A stretch of 64,000 bases of DNA from Haematobia irritans (GCF_050003625.1 NC_134398.1:102229498-102293497); one strand, 5' to 3'. Positions 43,431 to 58,511 are shown, numbered from the stretch's first letter. Numbers and translations: made by a program. Notes: generated by a model from the letters alone, not told the origin.

Positions 43431-44625
43431 TGTTGGAACATTGAGATACATACATAAAAAACAAAAAAATAATACTAAACTACATTGAGTTTTAAATTCT
43501 TGATTTTTGCACAAATTTTTACTTGAAATTTTAAGTACGTATGGACTATTTTGTACTTTAATCAAGGTGATAAGAGATCATCTAAAAAAATCAAGCTTAA
43601 GGATTCTAAAAATGAGAAATTACTGCTCACTGAAGTGCAAACACTCTTGTTTTTAGTCCAAAATAAATACAGAAAATAGAGGGAGAAAAAATATAAAGTT
43701 TACTATCATTTGTACGCTCACAGAATACTATGTCAGTGTTGCCGCTTCTTGAAATTATGTAAAACTAAAAAGCTTCCACATGTCAATTAACTATCCTTAA
43801 ATTTCAATACTTCCAATTAATTTCCGTACCGTTTTCAGACAATGAAAAAATGTAGTGTCGTGTACATATTGAATGAATCTATGAAAACGATGATGCATTA
43901 TGTCCCTGTAAAAATTTTCATTAAAATAAGCTTATTGACAGAGTAATAAACAATGAGTATATAATACAAAATTATAATACTTTATGGACACATAAAATAT
44001 ATTTAGTCATAAACTACCGATTAGTTAAAAAAATGCGTGTTTTAGAAGTGAAAGTGAAAAACAAAAGCAAAAATGTATATTGATTAATCAATTAATACAA
44101 ACAATCTCATACTTATTTATTTCTATTTATTTATTGAAATCTTTCTCACAATTTAATCTATACTCATCATTCAAGAAGAAAATTGTCAAACGGCAACACT
44201 GCTTTCATCCCCTAAAACTAATATGATAATACTGCTGTACTCGAGTAAAGCTTATGAGTTTGTAAGAATATACATCCTCTCTCTGTCTCTTTACTCTCTT
44301 GATATGCGCATCCTACTCGATATATTCGCCAGGGTTGGAAACTTTGTATCCTAGAACTTTTCTGTACATGCTTGGAACTAATTAACTTCATTACAAATTT
44401 TATTTGGGGAATTCTAATAATTGGATCATTTCGAGTTATCGATCTCACAAAAACATAAAAAGTGAAATTTTTTAATATAGTTTTGTTTGAACGAAATTTT
44501 AGTAACAAACTTTTGTTTCAGCGTTTAGCAAACTATTTAATATTTAATATTAACTTCAGTAACATATACACATTCTGCTTCAAGTATATATTTTGAGGAT
44601 TGGTCCAAACAAAATATTGTTTGTA
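43431..44625. other. AT-rich stretch with one MITE candidate
   Basis: No gene recognised. 43734-44201 has inverted ends CAGTGTTGCCGCTT and AACGGCAACACTG, which could be a hAT-like MITE of 468 bp, but I find no 8-bp target duplication. A 96-codon minus frame at 44508-44218 resembles nothing I know. Confidence 0.4.
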
Positions 44626-44629
44626 TTAT

Positions 44630-44966
44630 TCGTTTTTTATTTGATTTTTGGTCGACCTTTTGTTAGAATTATAAATTAATGTTTCTTCAAGCTCGAAGTC
44701 CTTTTTTGAATATTTTATTTTATTGTTCCCCATATTTCGAGATTACGATATTGAATCGCTTCCTCAGGGGTCTACAATACGATTTATAGAAATTACATTT
44801 CATAAATATCACAGTATTAAACATTTTATAATTTAAATAAGTGTAAATATTAATTACTTTTAGTTAATAATTTAAAATGGTATTATAAAATAATATAATT
44901 GTACAAAAATTAGACAGACATATCTTAATCTCATTTTACAAGTACCAGGCGAACAGAAAAATTAAA
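44630..44966 (-). repeat. Penelope-like 5' region fragment
   Basis: Matches 56940-57210 closely in the same orientation (gattacgatattg, aaatatcacagtattaaaca, aatttaaaatggtattataa, ataatataattgtacaaaaa). Relative to the palindrome copy it has a 22-base extra piece near 44755. It could be the downstream long repeat of the Penelope-like element at 48984-49745. Confidence 0.6.
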
Positions 44967-45303
44967 ACAGCTATAAAACCAATGACTTACATGTATAGTA
45001 TCGACAACACAAAAATACTTAAAGCTACTGTAGATTCACTACACTCCTCAGCTGTCTGTATTGCACTGAGTTGGTTTTACTATTGCACGATGATCACTAC
45101 CATGTATTTGTTGTTTCCTTTTCCGAAGCAAATGCCTGTAACAGTGAGCGATGTTTTCTGTATTGAAGTTCATTCGTTTCCTTGCAGGTACATTGTTTAT
45201 ATGAAGGGTTTATTTTTTTATTATTTTATTATTATTCGTCTATGCAGTAATCCTTACAGACTAACAATGCTGTACTACAATATTTACAAATGGTAGCTTA
45301 TTC

Positions 45304-47249
45304 CTAAGTATTTAATAATAGTGTAATATTTCTTTTTATAGTATATTTATCTTCTGAAAGATCAAAATATTTATAGTATTTATTAAACTCATCACATAGT
45401 CGGCGAACAGGATGGTTATTTTCAAAGTTTGTGCGAAAGTACTGAATGCGAAGCAGTTCAAAATTACGAGTATGTCTTGACTGAGGTCTTGACTTGAATG
45501 AGATACTGTTAAGAAGGAACTCAGATTTAAATCTACCATTAATAACATCAGCCATAAAACAGATATTCAGCATAGTACGTCTACTTTTCAGTGTAGGAAT
45601 TTGGCAAGTGAAAGTCTTTCCTTGTAAGATGGCATGGTTTGAGGAGTCCAGTTGTACCGACGTAATCAAAACAGTGCTTTTGTACAGATTCAACAAGGTT
45701 ACAGTGTATTTGATACTGTGTCCCATATTACAGATCCATATTCAAGGATTGGACGCACAAGTGAAGTGTACACATTCCTTGTTACAAATGGGTCAAAAAA
45801 CTTCTTAATCCAGCGTTTGACAAATCCACGTGATCCATATGATTTATTGACGGTCATAGATATGTGAGATCTAAAATCTAGTCTCCGATCCAACAGTATT
45901 CCGAGATTCAACAGTTTTAAACATGTCGTTATTAATATAGTAATTTGTATCAATGTGGTTCAATCTATAAAAAGAGATGTGCTTGCATTTTTTTTTATGT
46001 TCACTTCCATCATATTTAGAGAACACCAGTTGTACATGCTAGTTAGATCAGATTGAAGTAATCTAGGTCATCACTATTCCGGATAATTTTCATAATTTTA
46101 ACATCGTCAGCATACATAAGTGTATTACCAAATAGAATTGCTGATGGAAGGTCATTTATAAATAAACAGAACAATAAAGGTCCAAGATGACTGCCTTGAG
46201 GAACACCAGAAGGCACATGTATCGATCCCGAAATAATGTTATCAAATACTACACATTGAGTGCGATTTGTCAGATAACTTTCAAGCCAGGATACCATTAA
46301 TGCCCTGTTCCTGTATATCGAACGAAAGCTTTCTTTCGTATTCCAAATGAAAGAAAATTGATTTTGGTACCTCTATTTGGAAAGGCTAGTCATTTCTTAT
46401 TTTGTTGTTGAATAATAAACGAACATATACAATATGCGTCAAGAAAAAAATGAAAACCTTGTTAACATTTGAATGAGTTCTCAGGGCAAATATTTGAAAA
46501 AAATTTTTGATAATCAATGTAATCTCATACAAACGAAACGAACTTTCAAAAATAGAGAAACCCAAATTCATTCGAATTCGTATGACTGCCTTTCTTTCGA
46601 ATGGGGTTTCGTTCTATATACAGGAACAGGGCATAAGTCACTGAAACCCATGCGATGTAATTTGTACAGTAGAAGTGAGTGATTTACTTTATCAAACGCT
46701 TTACTAAAATCAGTATAGACGACATCAGTCTGTAAACGATCTCTAAAGCCTTCATTAATCATTGTGGTCAGTACCAAGACATTTGTTATGGTTGAACAAG
46801 GTTTACGGAAGCCATGTTGTTTGGGTGATAGAAAAGAGGAGACTTGATGAACCAAAATATCAGATATAATATTCTCCATTAGTTTTGGAATAGCACTCAG
46901 TTTAGCAATGCCTCTGTAGTTAGTAATATCAGACTTTTCCACTTTTAAATAGTGGAATGAGAAATGAGTCCTTCCACAGAGTGGGAAAGATACCAGTTCG
47001 CAAAGATTCGTTAAATAGAATAGAAAGAGCAGTCGATAGAGAATGAGCACAATATTTTAGTATGTTACTGGGGATACCATCAGGCCCCGGACGAAAAGAA
47101 TATTTTATCTTTTCCATGTAACTCAGCACAATATTAGGAGATATAAAAGGAGTGGAGAGTGTAGAATGTTCCATTATCTTACATGGGTACACATCATATT
47201 GCTTGAAATTCTTATGGGAGTATATTATTGCAAAGAACTTGGAAAACAT
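45304..47249 (-). pseudogene. LINE-C reverse transcriptase and C-terminus
   Basis: Frames in order: 47249-46929 (PGPDGIPSNILKYCAHSLS, GIFPTLWKDSFLIPLFKSG), 47050-46568 (NYRGIAKLSAIPKLMENI, KQHGFRKPCSTITN, YTDFSKAFDKVNHSLLLYKL), then across the MITE 46297-46043 (SGVPQGSHLGPLLFCLFIND and the catalytic YADDVKI), 45953-45699 (LGILLDRRLDFRSHI, LVRPILEYGSVIWDT) and 45726-45304 (C-terminal region). All core RT motifs are visible; frame breaks are many. Confidence 0.82.
46301..46633. mobile_element. PIF/Harbinger-like MITE (333 bp)
   Basis: Ends TGCCCTGTTCCTGTATAT and its inverse (tatatacaggaacagggca), flanked by TAA at 46298-46300 and 46634-46636. Removing it and one TAA restores the LINE-C RT reading (FSDL to MVSWL). 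A 3-bp TAA duplication fits PIF/Harbinger. Confidence 0.85.
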
Positions 47250-47698
47250 ATTACATATAGATCATCCGCCTCAACAGTACCATAGTGAAGATTTCTTGGA
47301 TAAACATTCGATTGACGTTTGGAATTAACAAATTTGTAAAATGATTTTGGGTTAAGTTTCAATTCATTTTTGATAGATGATTATTGTATGTCTATTCCAC
47401 AAGCTGTATTCCGAACGAGCGATTGAGTAATTTGCGTAATTTGTAAAGTTTTTTCTTCCTGTTTTTTAAGTTACTTAATTTAATGTTGTTCCAGGGCGGA
47501 CCAGTGTAATTAGTAACGCGAATTAATGGGACAGATTTACCAATGAATGAGTTCAAAGTTTCGTAAAATATATTTATTGATTCCTCAAGATTGTTCGCAG
47601 GAAGAATTTAATGCCAATTTACATTTAATAGTAAGGAGTTCAGTTTTCCGTAGTCAGTTTTACAAAAATAGTATTCCTTTTCAGTTTTCGTGTCACTT

Positions 47699-48412
47699 TT
47701 ATTTCGTGTCAGTTTTTCTTGAATAGGACATATTTATATTCATACAGATAGTAGGATGATAAGGGTCGTCTGGATTTACAATAGCATTGATGCGTGAAAT
47801 GAATACATCTTCTAGTTCATTCATTAGAATCAAATCCAAAAATTTATTCTTATAATTTAGAATGTTGTTGACTCGAAAAACACCATCCTTCAATAGATTT
47901 TCGATAAATTAAGAATGAAATCCGTTACTTATATTTGGTACAGAGTGATTCATATCCTTAAAAATTCCATGAAATAGATGGAAGATTAAAATCGCCAGAC
48001 ACAGCGATCAAATCAGAGGATCTTGCAGTAGCCATGACCGATCGGATAGCTGTGAAATGAGCATTATAAACATCGTTACAAGAGGAATATAGGAGAAAGT
48101 TACAAACAAAAATTTGTAGCCGCACCTTATTTTCACTCCCAAATACTCAATTTGATGTTCGTTAGGAATATCAAGTTTTGACGAAACATACTTTGTAGAG
48201 ACAGCAATTAGGACACCACCACCTGATTTCTTCAAGCCATTAGTGCGGTCACATCTGTAAATTTGGTATCTATCGCATAAAATTTCAGTATTCAAGACAT
48301 TGCTCTGAAACCAGGTTTCAGTAAATATAATTAAATCGTAATTATAGCCAAAGCTATCAGTGTATAAATTACATAATTTGGTATTAAGTCCCCCAACATT
48401 CTGATAAACCAT
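47699..48412 (-). pseudogene. LINE-C endonuclease
   Basis: Frame 48412-48008: VYQNVGGLNTKLCNLYTD (catalytic N in the QNVGGL context), YDLIIFTETWFQSNV (E), RCDRTNGLKKSGGGVLIAV and YKFLFVTFSYIPL. After breaks, 47893-47699 reads NILNYKNKFLDLILMNE. This is the APE-type nuclease of jockey-like LINEs. Confidence 0.75.
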
Positions 48413-48441
48413 AATAAAATTTATATCAGACAGGGTTGTAT

Positions 48442-48940
48442 TCAGTTTTTTGATGGCTCGACAGTACGGGGAGGTAAACGGGCAACTCTATCTTTGAAAA
48501 CAAATTCATGAACTACAGCTCTGTACGCCCAGAAATCCCGGTTTTCCACAGCATCAAAAATGTTGAGGACAAAAATTTTAAATGATCCTTCTCTCCATAA
48601 ATTGCAGTTTAGATACTTTGACATCAACATTTGCATTCAGTTTAGATTTAATGTAGAATTGAATATCATCCTCAGTTGTTTCAGAAGCAAAACGAGCAGC
48701 AAAAATAGTTTTCATTGGCGGTGAGACTCTTAATGGTTTTGGTGCAGTACCAGCATGTAACTGATTTGTAGGCGTATTGAAAGGGGAATAGAAAGTATTA
48801 GTATCAGTGGGCACAGTAGCTAACGCCATGACTGTTCCACTATTCAGTGTGGCAGAATGTGACGGGGTAATAATAATGGGTGGAACAGCTAAAGGATTTA
48901 TTTCAGTATTGTTAGTCGGAGTGGTAATTTTCCACCGCAC
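48442..48940 (-). pseudogene. LINE-C ORF1, C-terminal part
   Basis: 48940-48578: a Pro/Thr/Asn-rich region, then TIFAARFASETTEDDIQFYI and SKLNANVDVKVSKL. 48636-48442: FKIFVLNIFDAVENRDFWAY and RAVVHEFVF. This order is typical of the ORF1 end in insect jockey-like LINEs. The N-terminal part is missing. Confidence 0.65.
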
Positions 48941-48983
48941 GGTATTTCATAAATCGTTTTGTCTATAGTGGGGATCTTGCTTT

Positions 48984-49745
<762 letters not shown>

Positions 49746-51256
49746 TTTGTCGTTAACAGATATATGAATAAAAGACTCGAAATTTCAAGGATCTAGTATG
49801 TCAAGGATTTCGAGATACGTATAATAATGACACAATTATAGACCGTTTGGAATGCGGACAATTCTCACAAGCCTTCAAATGAATATGAAGGATGTTGCGA
49901 TGGCGAAGATGATATTGATAAAACTTATACAAAAAGAATATATTTCGTTTCCAATAACGAAATCAATTGGAATCTCCTCGATCACGGGAATGCTAGTCCC
50001 AATCAACAACGTCAATTAAATAAATGAACTGACCTAATCGAACAATTAATTTGGACAAGTTTGTTTCAGTTAACAAATCAGTCGAATTAGTTCAATTCAT
50101 AATTGGAAATTTGAAAACTCAATTAAATTATGAATTGAAGATATGTCGGTGATATCTGATTTCCTCGTGGACAATATATAATTCCTATTCCGATTTGAGA
50201 TATGTAGCTACACAAAAAAGAAACAAATCCATCACTAAGAAAGGTGGGGGTTATGTTCAGAAAAGTTGGATTAAAGTATGCCCGATAACCAGTAATATCA
50301 AAACGTAGTTTACTATTAAAATGCGGTTTCTCCAAATGAAATGTCAACTACTTTTGGCCAACTCTCGTAAAAATAAATAAGTCTCCTTGAAAGAGTTGAA
50401 AATACAATTTCAATTAAAAAATAATCTGCCAAATAGAAGTTTTCGTTCGTGTACAGAAAATCAATTATACATATAAAACCCTTTGAGTCACTGTTATGTG
50501 GTATTTCTAAAAGCAACCCGACAGATACTTCAATATTCCACCGATCAGCTGATTCATAAGAAAAAGAAATGTGAAAGCAAAGTCCATTGACCTATTTCCA
50601 AAAAATATTCCAATTTTCTAATGGAATGTTTACATTAAATTTCCAGTCAAATGGAACCCAGAACAAGAAGTAATCAAGGAGATCAAAAGAGTGACAATAG
50701 AGTGTGAGTAGGACAGCTATAAACGTGATGACAATACATCAATGGTCATACTGAAAACCTGAAAGAATCAATTTGAAGTAGAGAGAATAGCGAAAGGGCA
50801 CCCTCTTCAATTACGGAGTTACGGTTCTGGTTATGTCTCTATGAAAAATTATATATTTATATACATGTACATGTCCTGGACAAAGCATATAGATCAATGG
50901 AGAAAATATTTTATTTGCTTAATAAAGCCTATCTATGCAGAGCATTAGGAAATGTAAAAAACCACTCTACCAAATATTCATCCGCATATTTTGAAGAACA
51001 AATTGATACGAAATGGAATTAAACCAAACAAAATTATGAATATAAAGGTAAGAACCCGAGTACCAATTCAAGGTGTAATCTTGAATTTACGTATTAGCTG
51101 AGGCGGTACAGTAACTTTGGGGTTTGGTATAGTTTAAAAAAATAAGTAATGATTGACAACAACAAAACTGTGATGGAGGAGATCGGTATGAGTGATAATT
51201 GAGTGAGTTTGTACAATACTCAGAGAGCGAAGGTTATTGTGTGAGATAGGAGTAAC
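49746..51256. other. no gene seen
   Basis: AT-rich sequence with short open frames only. 49980-50130 has AATTAA/TTAATT motifs like the MITEs at 37505 and 38763. This stretch precedes the inverted repeat; whether it is itself part of the left arm cannot be told, because the partner would lie beyond the window. Confidence 0.5.
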
Positions 51257-52410
51257 TTCTGGGAACAGGTTTTGTGCATTGAGAGAACGGTGGGTGAAGT
51301 GTGTTATAGTAGCATTAAGGGGTAAAACTGTAAGGGGAAAGCTGTAAAGGAATTATCATACATTGGCATATCATAACATAAGAACAGCGACGCCACGAGG
51401 TTTGGGACCGCTCTTTACATTCCTAGGTGGGGAAATATATCTGGTTATGTGGATGGTTGGGGTATGACAAGAAGGCATGCGGTATATGGTTTCTTCTTTT
51501 CTCTTTCTTAACTATTAGAAATTATTCTCTAATTATCAACCATATATACGCGAAACTCACCAAATTCACCAAAAAACATGCTTTATTATTGGCAATGTTT
51601 TTCAATATATGTTTTAATTGTTGAATGTAATTCCTTTTTGGGTTTTCCTATTTTATATTTCATGTCGTTATATTTTCGCCAATGAATGTTCCAACTGGTT
51701 AATTAAATTTTATTCAATTTAGACTTTTCCCTGAAATGTTTACTTAATTCTTTTTCTCTGTTGCATTTATGTATTCACATGCCAAAATAATTTTTTCTTA
51801 TCCGTAATTTAAGTACACTCCACCACTGAATAGCACTTATACTCAAATGAAATGATAGAAAAGAAAAAACGCAAACTGACCTGTTTTGTTGATCCGTAAA
51901 TTGAGCTGTTGGTTAAGTGAAGTTGGATTCTCAGAGAGAGTTCCCGTTAGCGATGGTATTCTCGGCTGGTTATCCGGTTGGAACTGGACCACAATGTTTA
52001 TGTGAAAAGGGAGCAGATTAGAAATGAACTTCTCATGAGCCTTAAATGTCACAAATTATCTGGAATAGACGATGAGTAAGACCTTGTACTCCAGCGGCAT
52101 ACGAGGAGTACAATAACAATCCAGTCCAAAGAATGAGACAAGAAAAAACAAAGGAAAGAATTGTTTCAGGATGGATGGACAAATTTTGGATTTATTGCTT
52201 CATTAAATCGTATGTCTTACCAGTATTAAAAAACGAATCAAACAAGCCAGAGGTTACGGAAGAATGTAGCGGAAGTAGTACCCAAGCCAAGGTTTGTCTT
52301 TTTTTTTAAGGCGAAAAATTACATTGACATTCGTTATGTTTTAATCGATATTATAGGGTACTTATCGATATTGGTATTAGCGATTTTTAAGAAATTTTAA
52401 ATCCGCTTTT
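51257..52410. other. outer part of the left arm, no gene recognised
   Basis: Short frames at 51427-51624 (plus) and 52052-51843 (minus) recur in the right arm because the DNA is duplicated, not because they are conserved. No known domain. Confidence 0.5.
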
Positions 52411-52848
52411 AAGGCCGGTACTCTGTTCGGTTTTCGCGTTGAAACTCCATACAAAACCAAAAAATGCGAAAAATTTGCGAAATTTTTTCCATTTGTGATA
52501 CTTTGTTTTTTCGTGTTGAAAAACTGACGTTTATAGCACGGCGCCAGTTGCAATGTGAATTAAGAAATAATTTATTTATTAAAAACTATTTGTGCGGGTT
52601 TATAAATCAAACACGGACCATATTTTTGTTCCGAAACTATACAAAGGATCAAAGGAATAGCAGATCAATTGCCCAAGGAAAAATAAAATGTTATTTTGTA
52701 AAAACAAGCAACAACCACCAACTTAATCCAATATCGCTCCCTATAAAATAGCGCTCCAAGCTACCTAAAAAAACGCCGCTTTCTATGTGCGAAATAATGG
52801 TTTCCATAAAAATTTTTCGCAAGAATGAACATAGTACCGGCCTTTAGG
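52411..52848. mobile_element. MITE with AAGGCCGGTACT ends (left arm)
   Basis: Ends AAGGCCGGTACTCTGTTCGG and, inverted, AAGGCCGGTACTATGTTCAT; subterminal ttttcgc/gcgaaaa motifs repeat on both sides. About 438 bp. A 95-codon frame inside is unlikely to be a gene. The right-arm twin is at 62412-62849. Confidence 0.75.
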
Positions 52849-54310
52849 AAGAAATTGACATTGACATTGCCATTCAATGTATTGGGTTTATGTATGGCAT
52901 AAACAAGCACGTTTATTGATTAGTTGGAATTCTATCTATAAGTTAAGGTAAAATATATACCAAATTTATGAGGAATCTATAAAAAATGATATGTACCCGT
53001 CAAGGATTATATTAACTACTTTTTATTCTACTTTATCTAAAATTTTCAATGTGAGGAAAAACACTCCAACATATAATAAAAAGGGAAATAATCTGTAGGT
53101 AGCCATCATATGAATCGGTAATTTCGTTCAGTTAATTTTTACTACAAAAATTTTTTTCCATACAAAATTTTTTCTTAGTAAATTGTCCACATTTCGTTGT
53201 AAGATTTTTATATTGCTCATGTATTTTTATAATAGAATCAACAATGGATTAACTACTGTGTTGGAAATTTATTTAAGGAAAAATTCTTCCCATTTCGTAG
53301 TTAGTGAACTAAAAAACATTTACTGAATTTTTGTAAGTTTTCCTTTAGCTAAGTTAATTTTCGTTGTGGTTACGAAAAATGAACTATATTACAGTAAACT
53401 TGTTGAACTATGTGGAAGTTAAAATGGCCCTTAAATTTACAAGACCCTTTTTTCTGTGTAAAAGTGACGAAAATGGATTCAAAATTTTTAAAATGTGTGA
53501 ATACAAAAGTGGGTACTGGTTCCGATATTTTAGCAAGTGAACAACTAATAATGGAAAACCTACAACAAATTATAGAATTTCATGTAACTTCTATTATTTT
53601 CTTACTGTGGTTATAAATGAACATTTCGAAATGTACGAATGGTATGTATTTTTGTAGTATATTATTGATGTTTTGTTGAACTTAACAATTAGTGTTGTTT
53701 TAACACCGAAAAAAATGAACTGTTTTATAGAAAGAATGAACTACCACGCACAAAAATTGAACTAAATTTTACTCCACATTTTGAGATTTCCACAAAGCGT
53801 TGTTAAAACCAGGAAATTTTAATGCCCTGTTGTACTTTTTAACTGCAGTTCACGAAATTACATCATATCAAGAAGAAAAAATGAACTAAAAGTAAAGAAG
53901 AAAATCATTGGCGCCAAATCATGACCATTTTAACCATATAGTGGTTCATTCTTACTATTTTTGGGAATCGTATGAAAATGTTAGTTTGTTTTAGTTCATA
54001 TTGAACTTATGTGTACGGTTATTGAACTGTATACTCACGTTTAGTTCATGAACAGTTGAGACATACTTAAAAAAAGTAAGATTTCATTAAGCTGTAGAAA
54101 ATTTCGATAAAAATAATAAAATTTAACTACAAGTAAATAATTTTTTTTCAATAAAAATAAGTTAAATTTAGCGTTAGTTTAACTACGGAATTTTTTTCTG
54201 TGAACAAACTTAATGATACAAAAACTGCTCAACCAAAAATGACGCTGCGCCCCCCCTGGAATCTCGTGGTGCTCCCCTAGGGGGGCGCGCCCCCCATTTG
54301 GGAAGCTCTG
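52849..54310. repeat. AT-rich repeat debris in the left arm
   Basis: Many gaactaaa/tttagttc motifs between 53270 and 54060, suggesting an old MITE whose right end is tttttttctgtgaac near 54200. At 54240-54310 a GC-rich hairpin (cccctaggggggcgcgcccc) is followed by tttgggaagctctg, whose complement CAGAGCTTCCCAAA looks like a hAT end. No partner end found. Confidence 0.4.
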
Positions 54311-55664
54311 CTATAACCTAACCTAACCTATGGGTACTCCTCTCTTTTGTTTATATATTTTATCTTCGTACGTAAAGTATCTATTCTCCACAATGCAAAA
54401 TTTTAAAATTTACATAAAGATATTTTTTGTAATTCTAGTATGTCCCTCCAATTCTTGCCATCTTCTTTCGATGATTTTTAAAGCTAAGTCAACCGGTACG
54501 CTTGGGAATAGGGACACAACGTCAAAAGATACCAATTTTTCATCCTCATTGATAGTCAAGTTCTTGATCTTATTTTTAAATTGAAGAGAGTCCTTTACAT
54601 TGTACTTTGAGTCATGTGTTAGAATTTTCAAAAGGTTTCCAATGTGCTTGCAGAGATTGCTCGAAGGTGAATCTATGCATGAGCAAATAGGCCGTAATGG
54701 ATAACCATCTTTATGTGTTTTGGCAAGCCGTAAATCCTTGGTGCTGTAGCTACGTCCGTTTTTAGTCGTTTTTTCTCTGCAGGAGAAATCATGTTGTTTT
54801 TGGCCAGTTCCTCCACTAATTCGTTTTTTTTTTCGCTGTAACGATGCCGTTGGATGCTTGTTGATTCTTTGATACATCATCATGTCGCCTACAATATTCG
54901 TCATTCTCTGTTGATATTCACTTTCTCCATAGCAACTGTTGTATTGCCTTTGTCTGCATTTAAAATTAATATATTTTTATTTTTCTTTAGAAATTGTCGA
55001 GTTTGCTCCACTGTTCTTGTAACGAACTTCTCCCTACTGTTGTATTTCATTTTATTTAAATGGGTTTCTAAAGTTGTTGCGAACATGGTTCTCGTAGTTT
55101 CCTGTTCTTCCTTTTCTTGTTTGGTGGATTGTATTATATGTTCCCCATCGCTTATATATTTAAAAAGTGGAAATTCGGCTTTTGATGTTGGGAGACCATG
55201 TTTTTGTCCTAACGACAGTAACCATTTTACATTTTCAAGAAATTGAGTGTCTGTTGTATTGATAAACCATTTTTCGTTTGTTATGTCCAATTCCTCTATT
55301 TGTTGTTCTTGCAGTTTTCTTAATTTTTTCTTGTGTGTTGCGGTTGACTTTTCTTTAATTCCCCTTCACCCTCAAAAAAAAATCGCTTCTCTAACATATG
55401 TTCCAAACATATTTTGCAGGAATCACATATATTATTGGATACTGCCGAAACATTAATATGTTTGTTTTATGTGAACATATTATATGTTTGGAAGCATTTT
55501 GAGCCCAAACATATTATATGCTTGGAAGAATTTGCCCCAAAGAAGATTGTGCTCATTCCCTCACATAATTTTCCCTTCCACAAAATTTTTTAGTTCTTGG
55601 CACCTTTTTGTGTAATACAAATAATGTTGAAGAAATTATTCAATTTTTTAAATTTTACCTTTCG

Positions 55665-55742
55665 CCTGGACGGAGAATCGAACCGAGGACCATACAGTTT
55701 GTAAGCCGACACACTATTCACTGGCTACGTAGCTGTTATAGT
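55665..55742 (-). other. tRNA-like segment B in repeat copy 4
   Basis: Minus strand: CTACGTAGCCAGTGAATAGT (A-box-like, one base short) and GGTCCTCGGTTCGATTCTCC (B-box-like). Confidence 0.55.
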
Positions 55743-55845
55743 CACCTGTAGACAATTATCGTTAAGTTACATTTATATAGCATAGTTTGCAGCGCCCACG
55801 AGCCCATGCAAACATAACATTATTTAACAGAAACATACATTTGTT

Positions 55846-55920
55846 GGCCACGTGGAGCAGTGGTTAACATGTCTGTCTTGAATGCAAAGGGTCGTGGGTT
55901 CAGTCCCTGCTCCGACCGAA
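55846..55920 (+). other. tRNA-like segment A in repeat copy 4
   Basis: CGTGGAGCAGTGGTTAACAT and GGGTTCAGTCCCTGCTCC. GGAGCAG/CTGCTCC gives a 7-bp stem. A T-run (55927-55936) follows and could end Pol III transcription. Confidence 0.55.
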
Positions 55921-57213
55921 CACCATTTTTTTTTTTAATTTACACATTTGTACATAATTTCATTTTTGCCTTTAAGGCCGGTATTAAGTTGGCATTATCA
56001 CTCTAAAATGGAAATGTTTTGCCTTTTACTTTTCTTTAATAATTCATTTCAAAGAAAATAATCTTTTTCAATTGTTTTAGCTGCAAAACTCGAACTTAAT
56101 GTCCGCTTTTCTACTTGAAGGTGTCCGTCAACTCCTCTTGGTCTATTCTCTTGGTTCCGAATGTCTATTCTCTTTACTCCGAATACTCATTCTAATATTC
56201 AAATTAAATAATATTTAGACTTAAGCATATTAAATTTTTGGCCTTATCATAAAACAGTTTTCCGAAACAACATACAAGCGGTTTCACAGAAATTGCTCCC
56301 TTTTGATTCTCTCGCTGTGTTATGTTGATATCTTTCGTCAACCCTCCCGGTTTCCATCTCTATACTCTCTCTCTCTCTCTGTCGCTCTCTGAATAAAATA
56401 TCACAACATATATATGTCTACTCGAAATTTGTAAATTTATATATGTTTACATTCACACATATTATTTTTATGAAACATTCATGCCCCAAACATAATATAT
56501 TCTAACATATTAACATATGTGTCCCAAATATTTAGTGTTAGTTTAGGAACATTAAATGCTTGCACTTAAATATATTGTGTTTAAAAATTGTGCCCGAAAC
56601 ACATTTTGTTTATATCGGAACATATGAAAAACATATTTTTCTAACAGTGTTGTAATTTTATTTTCTCTTGTCCAAAAATAGTTCTTTTCTTCTTCATTAA
56701 GTTTACTGTCTAAGGATGATTTTATTCCGTCCTTTTCTCGTTCAATATCTCTTTTTATATTGTGGTGATGTTTTATAATAACATTTAGAATTTTTCTTTG
56801 AAAATTCTCAGTCATTGTCGATTTTGTCCTTATAGCTTTTACATTTAAATGTTTATTTATACTGTGTTTTATGCTGTTGTTTTTCTCTAGTCTATTTTAG
56901 ATCATTTTTGAATTATATTGTTGTTTCGGCGGGCTCTTCGTTTTAATTATTCGTTTTTTATTTGATTTTTGGTCGACCTTTTGTTAGAATTATAAATTAA
57001 TGTTTCTTCAAGCTTTAGGTCTTTTTTAAATATTTTATTTTATTGTTCCCAATATTTCGCGATTACGATATTGTCTACAATAGATATAGAAATTACATTT
57101 CATAAATATCACAGTATTAAACATTTTATAATTTAAATAAGTGTAAATATTAATTACTTTTAGTTAATAATTTAAAATGGTATTATAAAATAATATAATT
57201 GTACAAAAAAAAA

Positions 57214-58511
<1,298 letters not shown>

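Larger units (their letters stand above)
45304..48983 (-). mobile_element. LINE-C: jockey-like non-LTR retrotransposon, degenerate
   Basis: Minus strand: ORF1 end, endonuclease, RT and thumb in many short frames. It lies in a Penelope-like element (48984-49745 on the right, 44630-44966 on the left). A 333-bp PIF-like MITE is inserted in RT. Confidence 0.75.
55367..56649 (+). mobile_element. TA/TT-flanked repeat with tRNA-like segments, copy 4
   Basis: CACCCTCAAAAAAAAATCGC to TTTTTCTAACAGTG, flanked by TT (55365-55366, 56650-56651). The right arm (59917-59924, caaggggaat) shows the empty site with a single TT, so the 2-bp duplication and exact ends are proven within the window. It interrupts the Penelope-like ORF. 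It has both tRNA-like segments: B (minus, about 55665-55742) and A (plus, about 55846-55920). Confidence 0.92.
54328..57213 (-). pseudogene. Penelope-like element, 5' half, left arm
   Basis: Mirror of 59102-60950. Coding pieces: 56815-56650, then after repeat copy 4, 55366-54901 (DITNEKWFINTTDTQFLENV, NILILNADKGNTTVAME) and 54904-54332 (RLAKTHKDGYPLRPICSCID, KLVSFDVVSLFPSVPVDLAL). Ends at KRGLPIG-like text near 54330. The same two frame breaks as in the right arm, so they predate the duplication. Confidence 0.85.

Noticed and set aside
43734..44201. hAT-like MITE with CAGTGTTGCCG ends as a firm call
   Set aside because: The ends match, but there is no 8-bp duplication and no interior symmetry; kept only as a candidate inside a non-coding stretch.
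53410..53616. 68-codon frame present in both arms (also 61644-61850)
   Set aside because: It recurs only because the DNA is duplicated in inverted form; no domain or codon signal supports it.
54308..54330. CCTAA/TTAGG runs as telomeric repeats (also 20033, 29800, 41995, 60953)
   Set aside because: Only two to four units, at SINE or LINE tails; flies do not use TTAGG telomeres.
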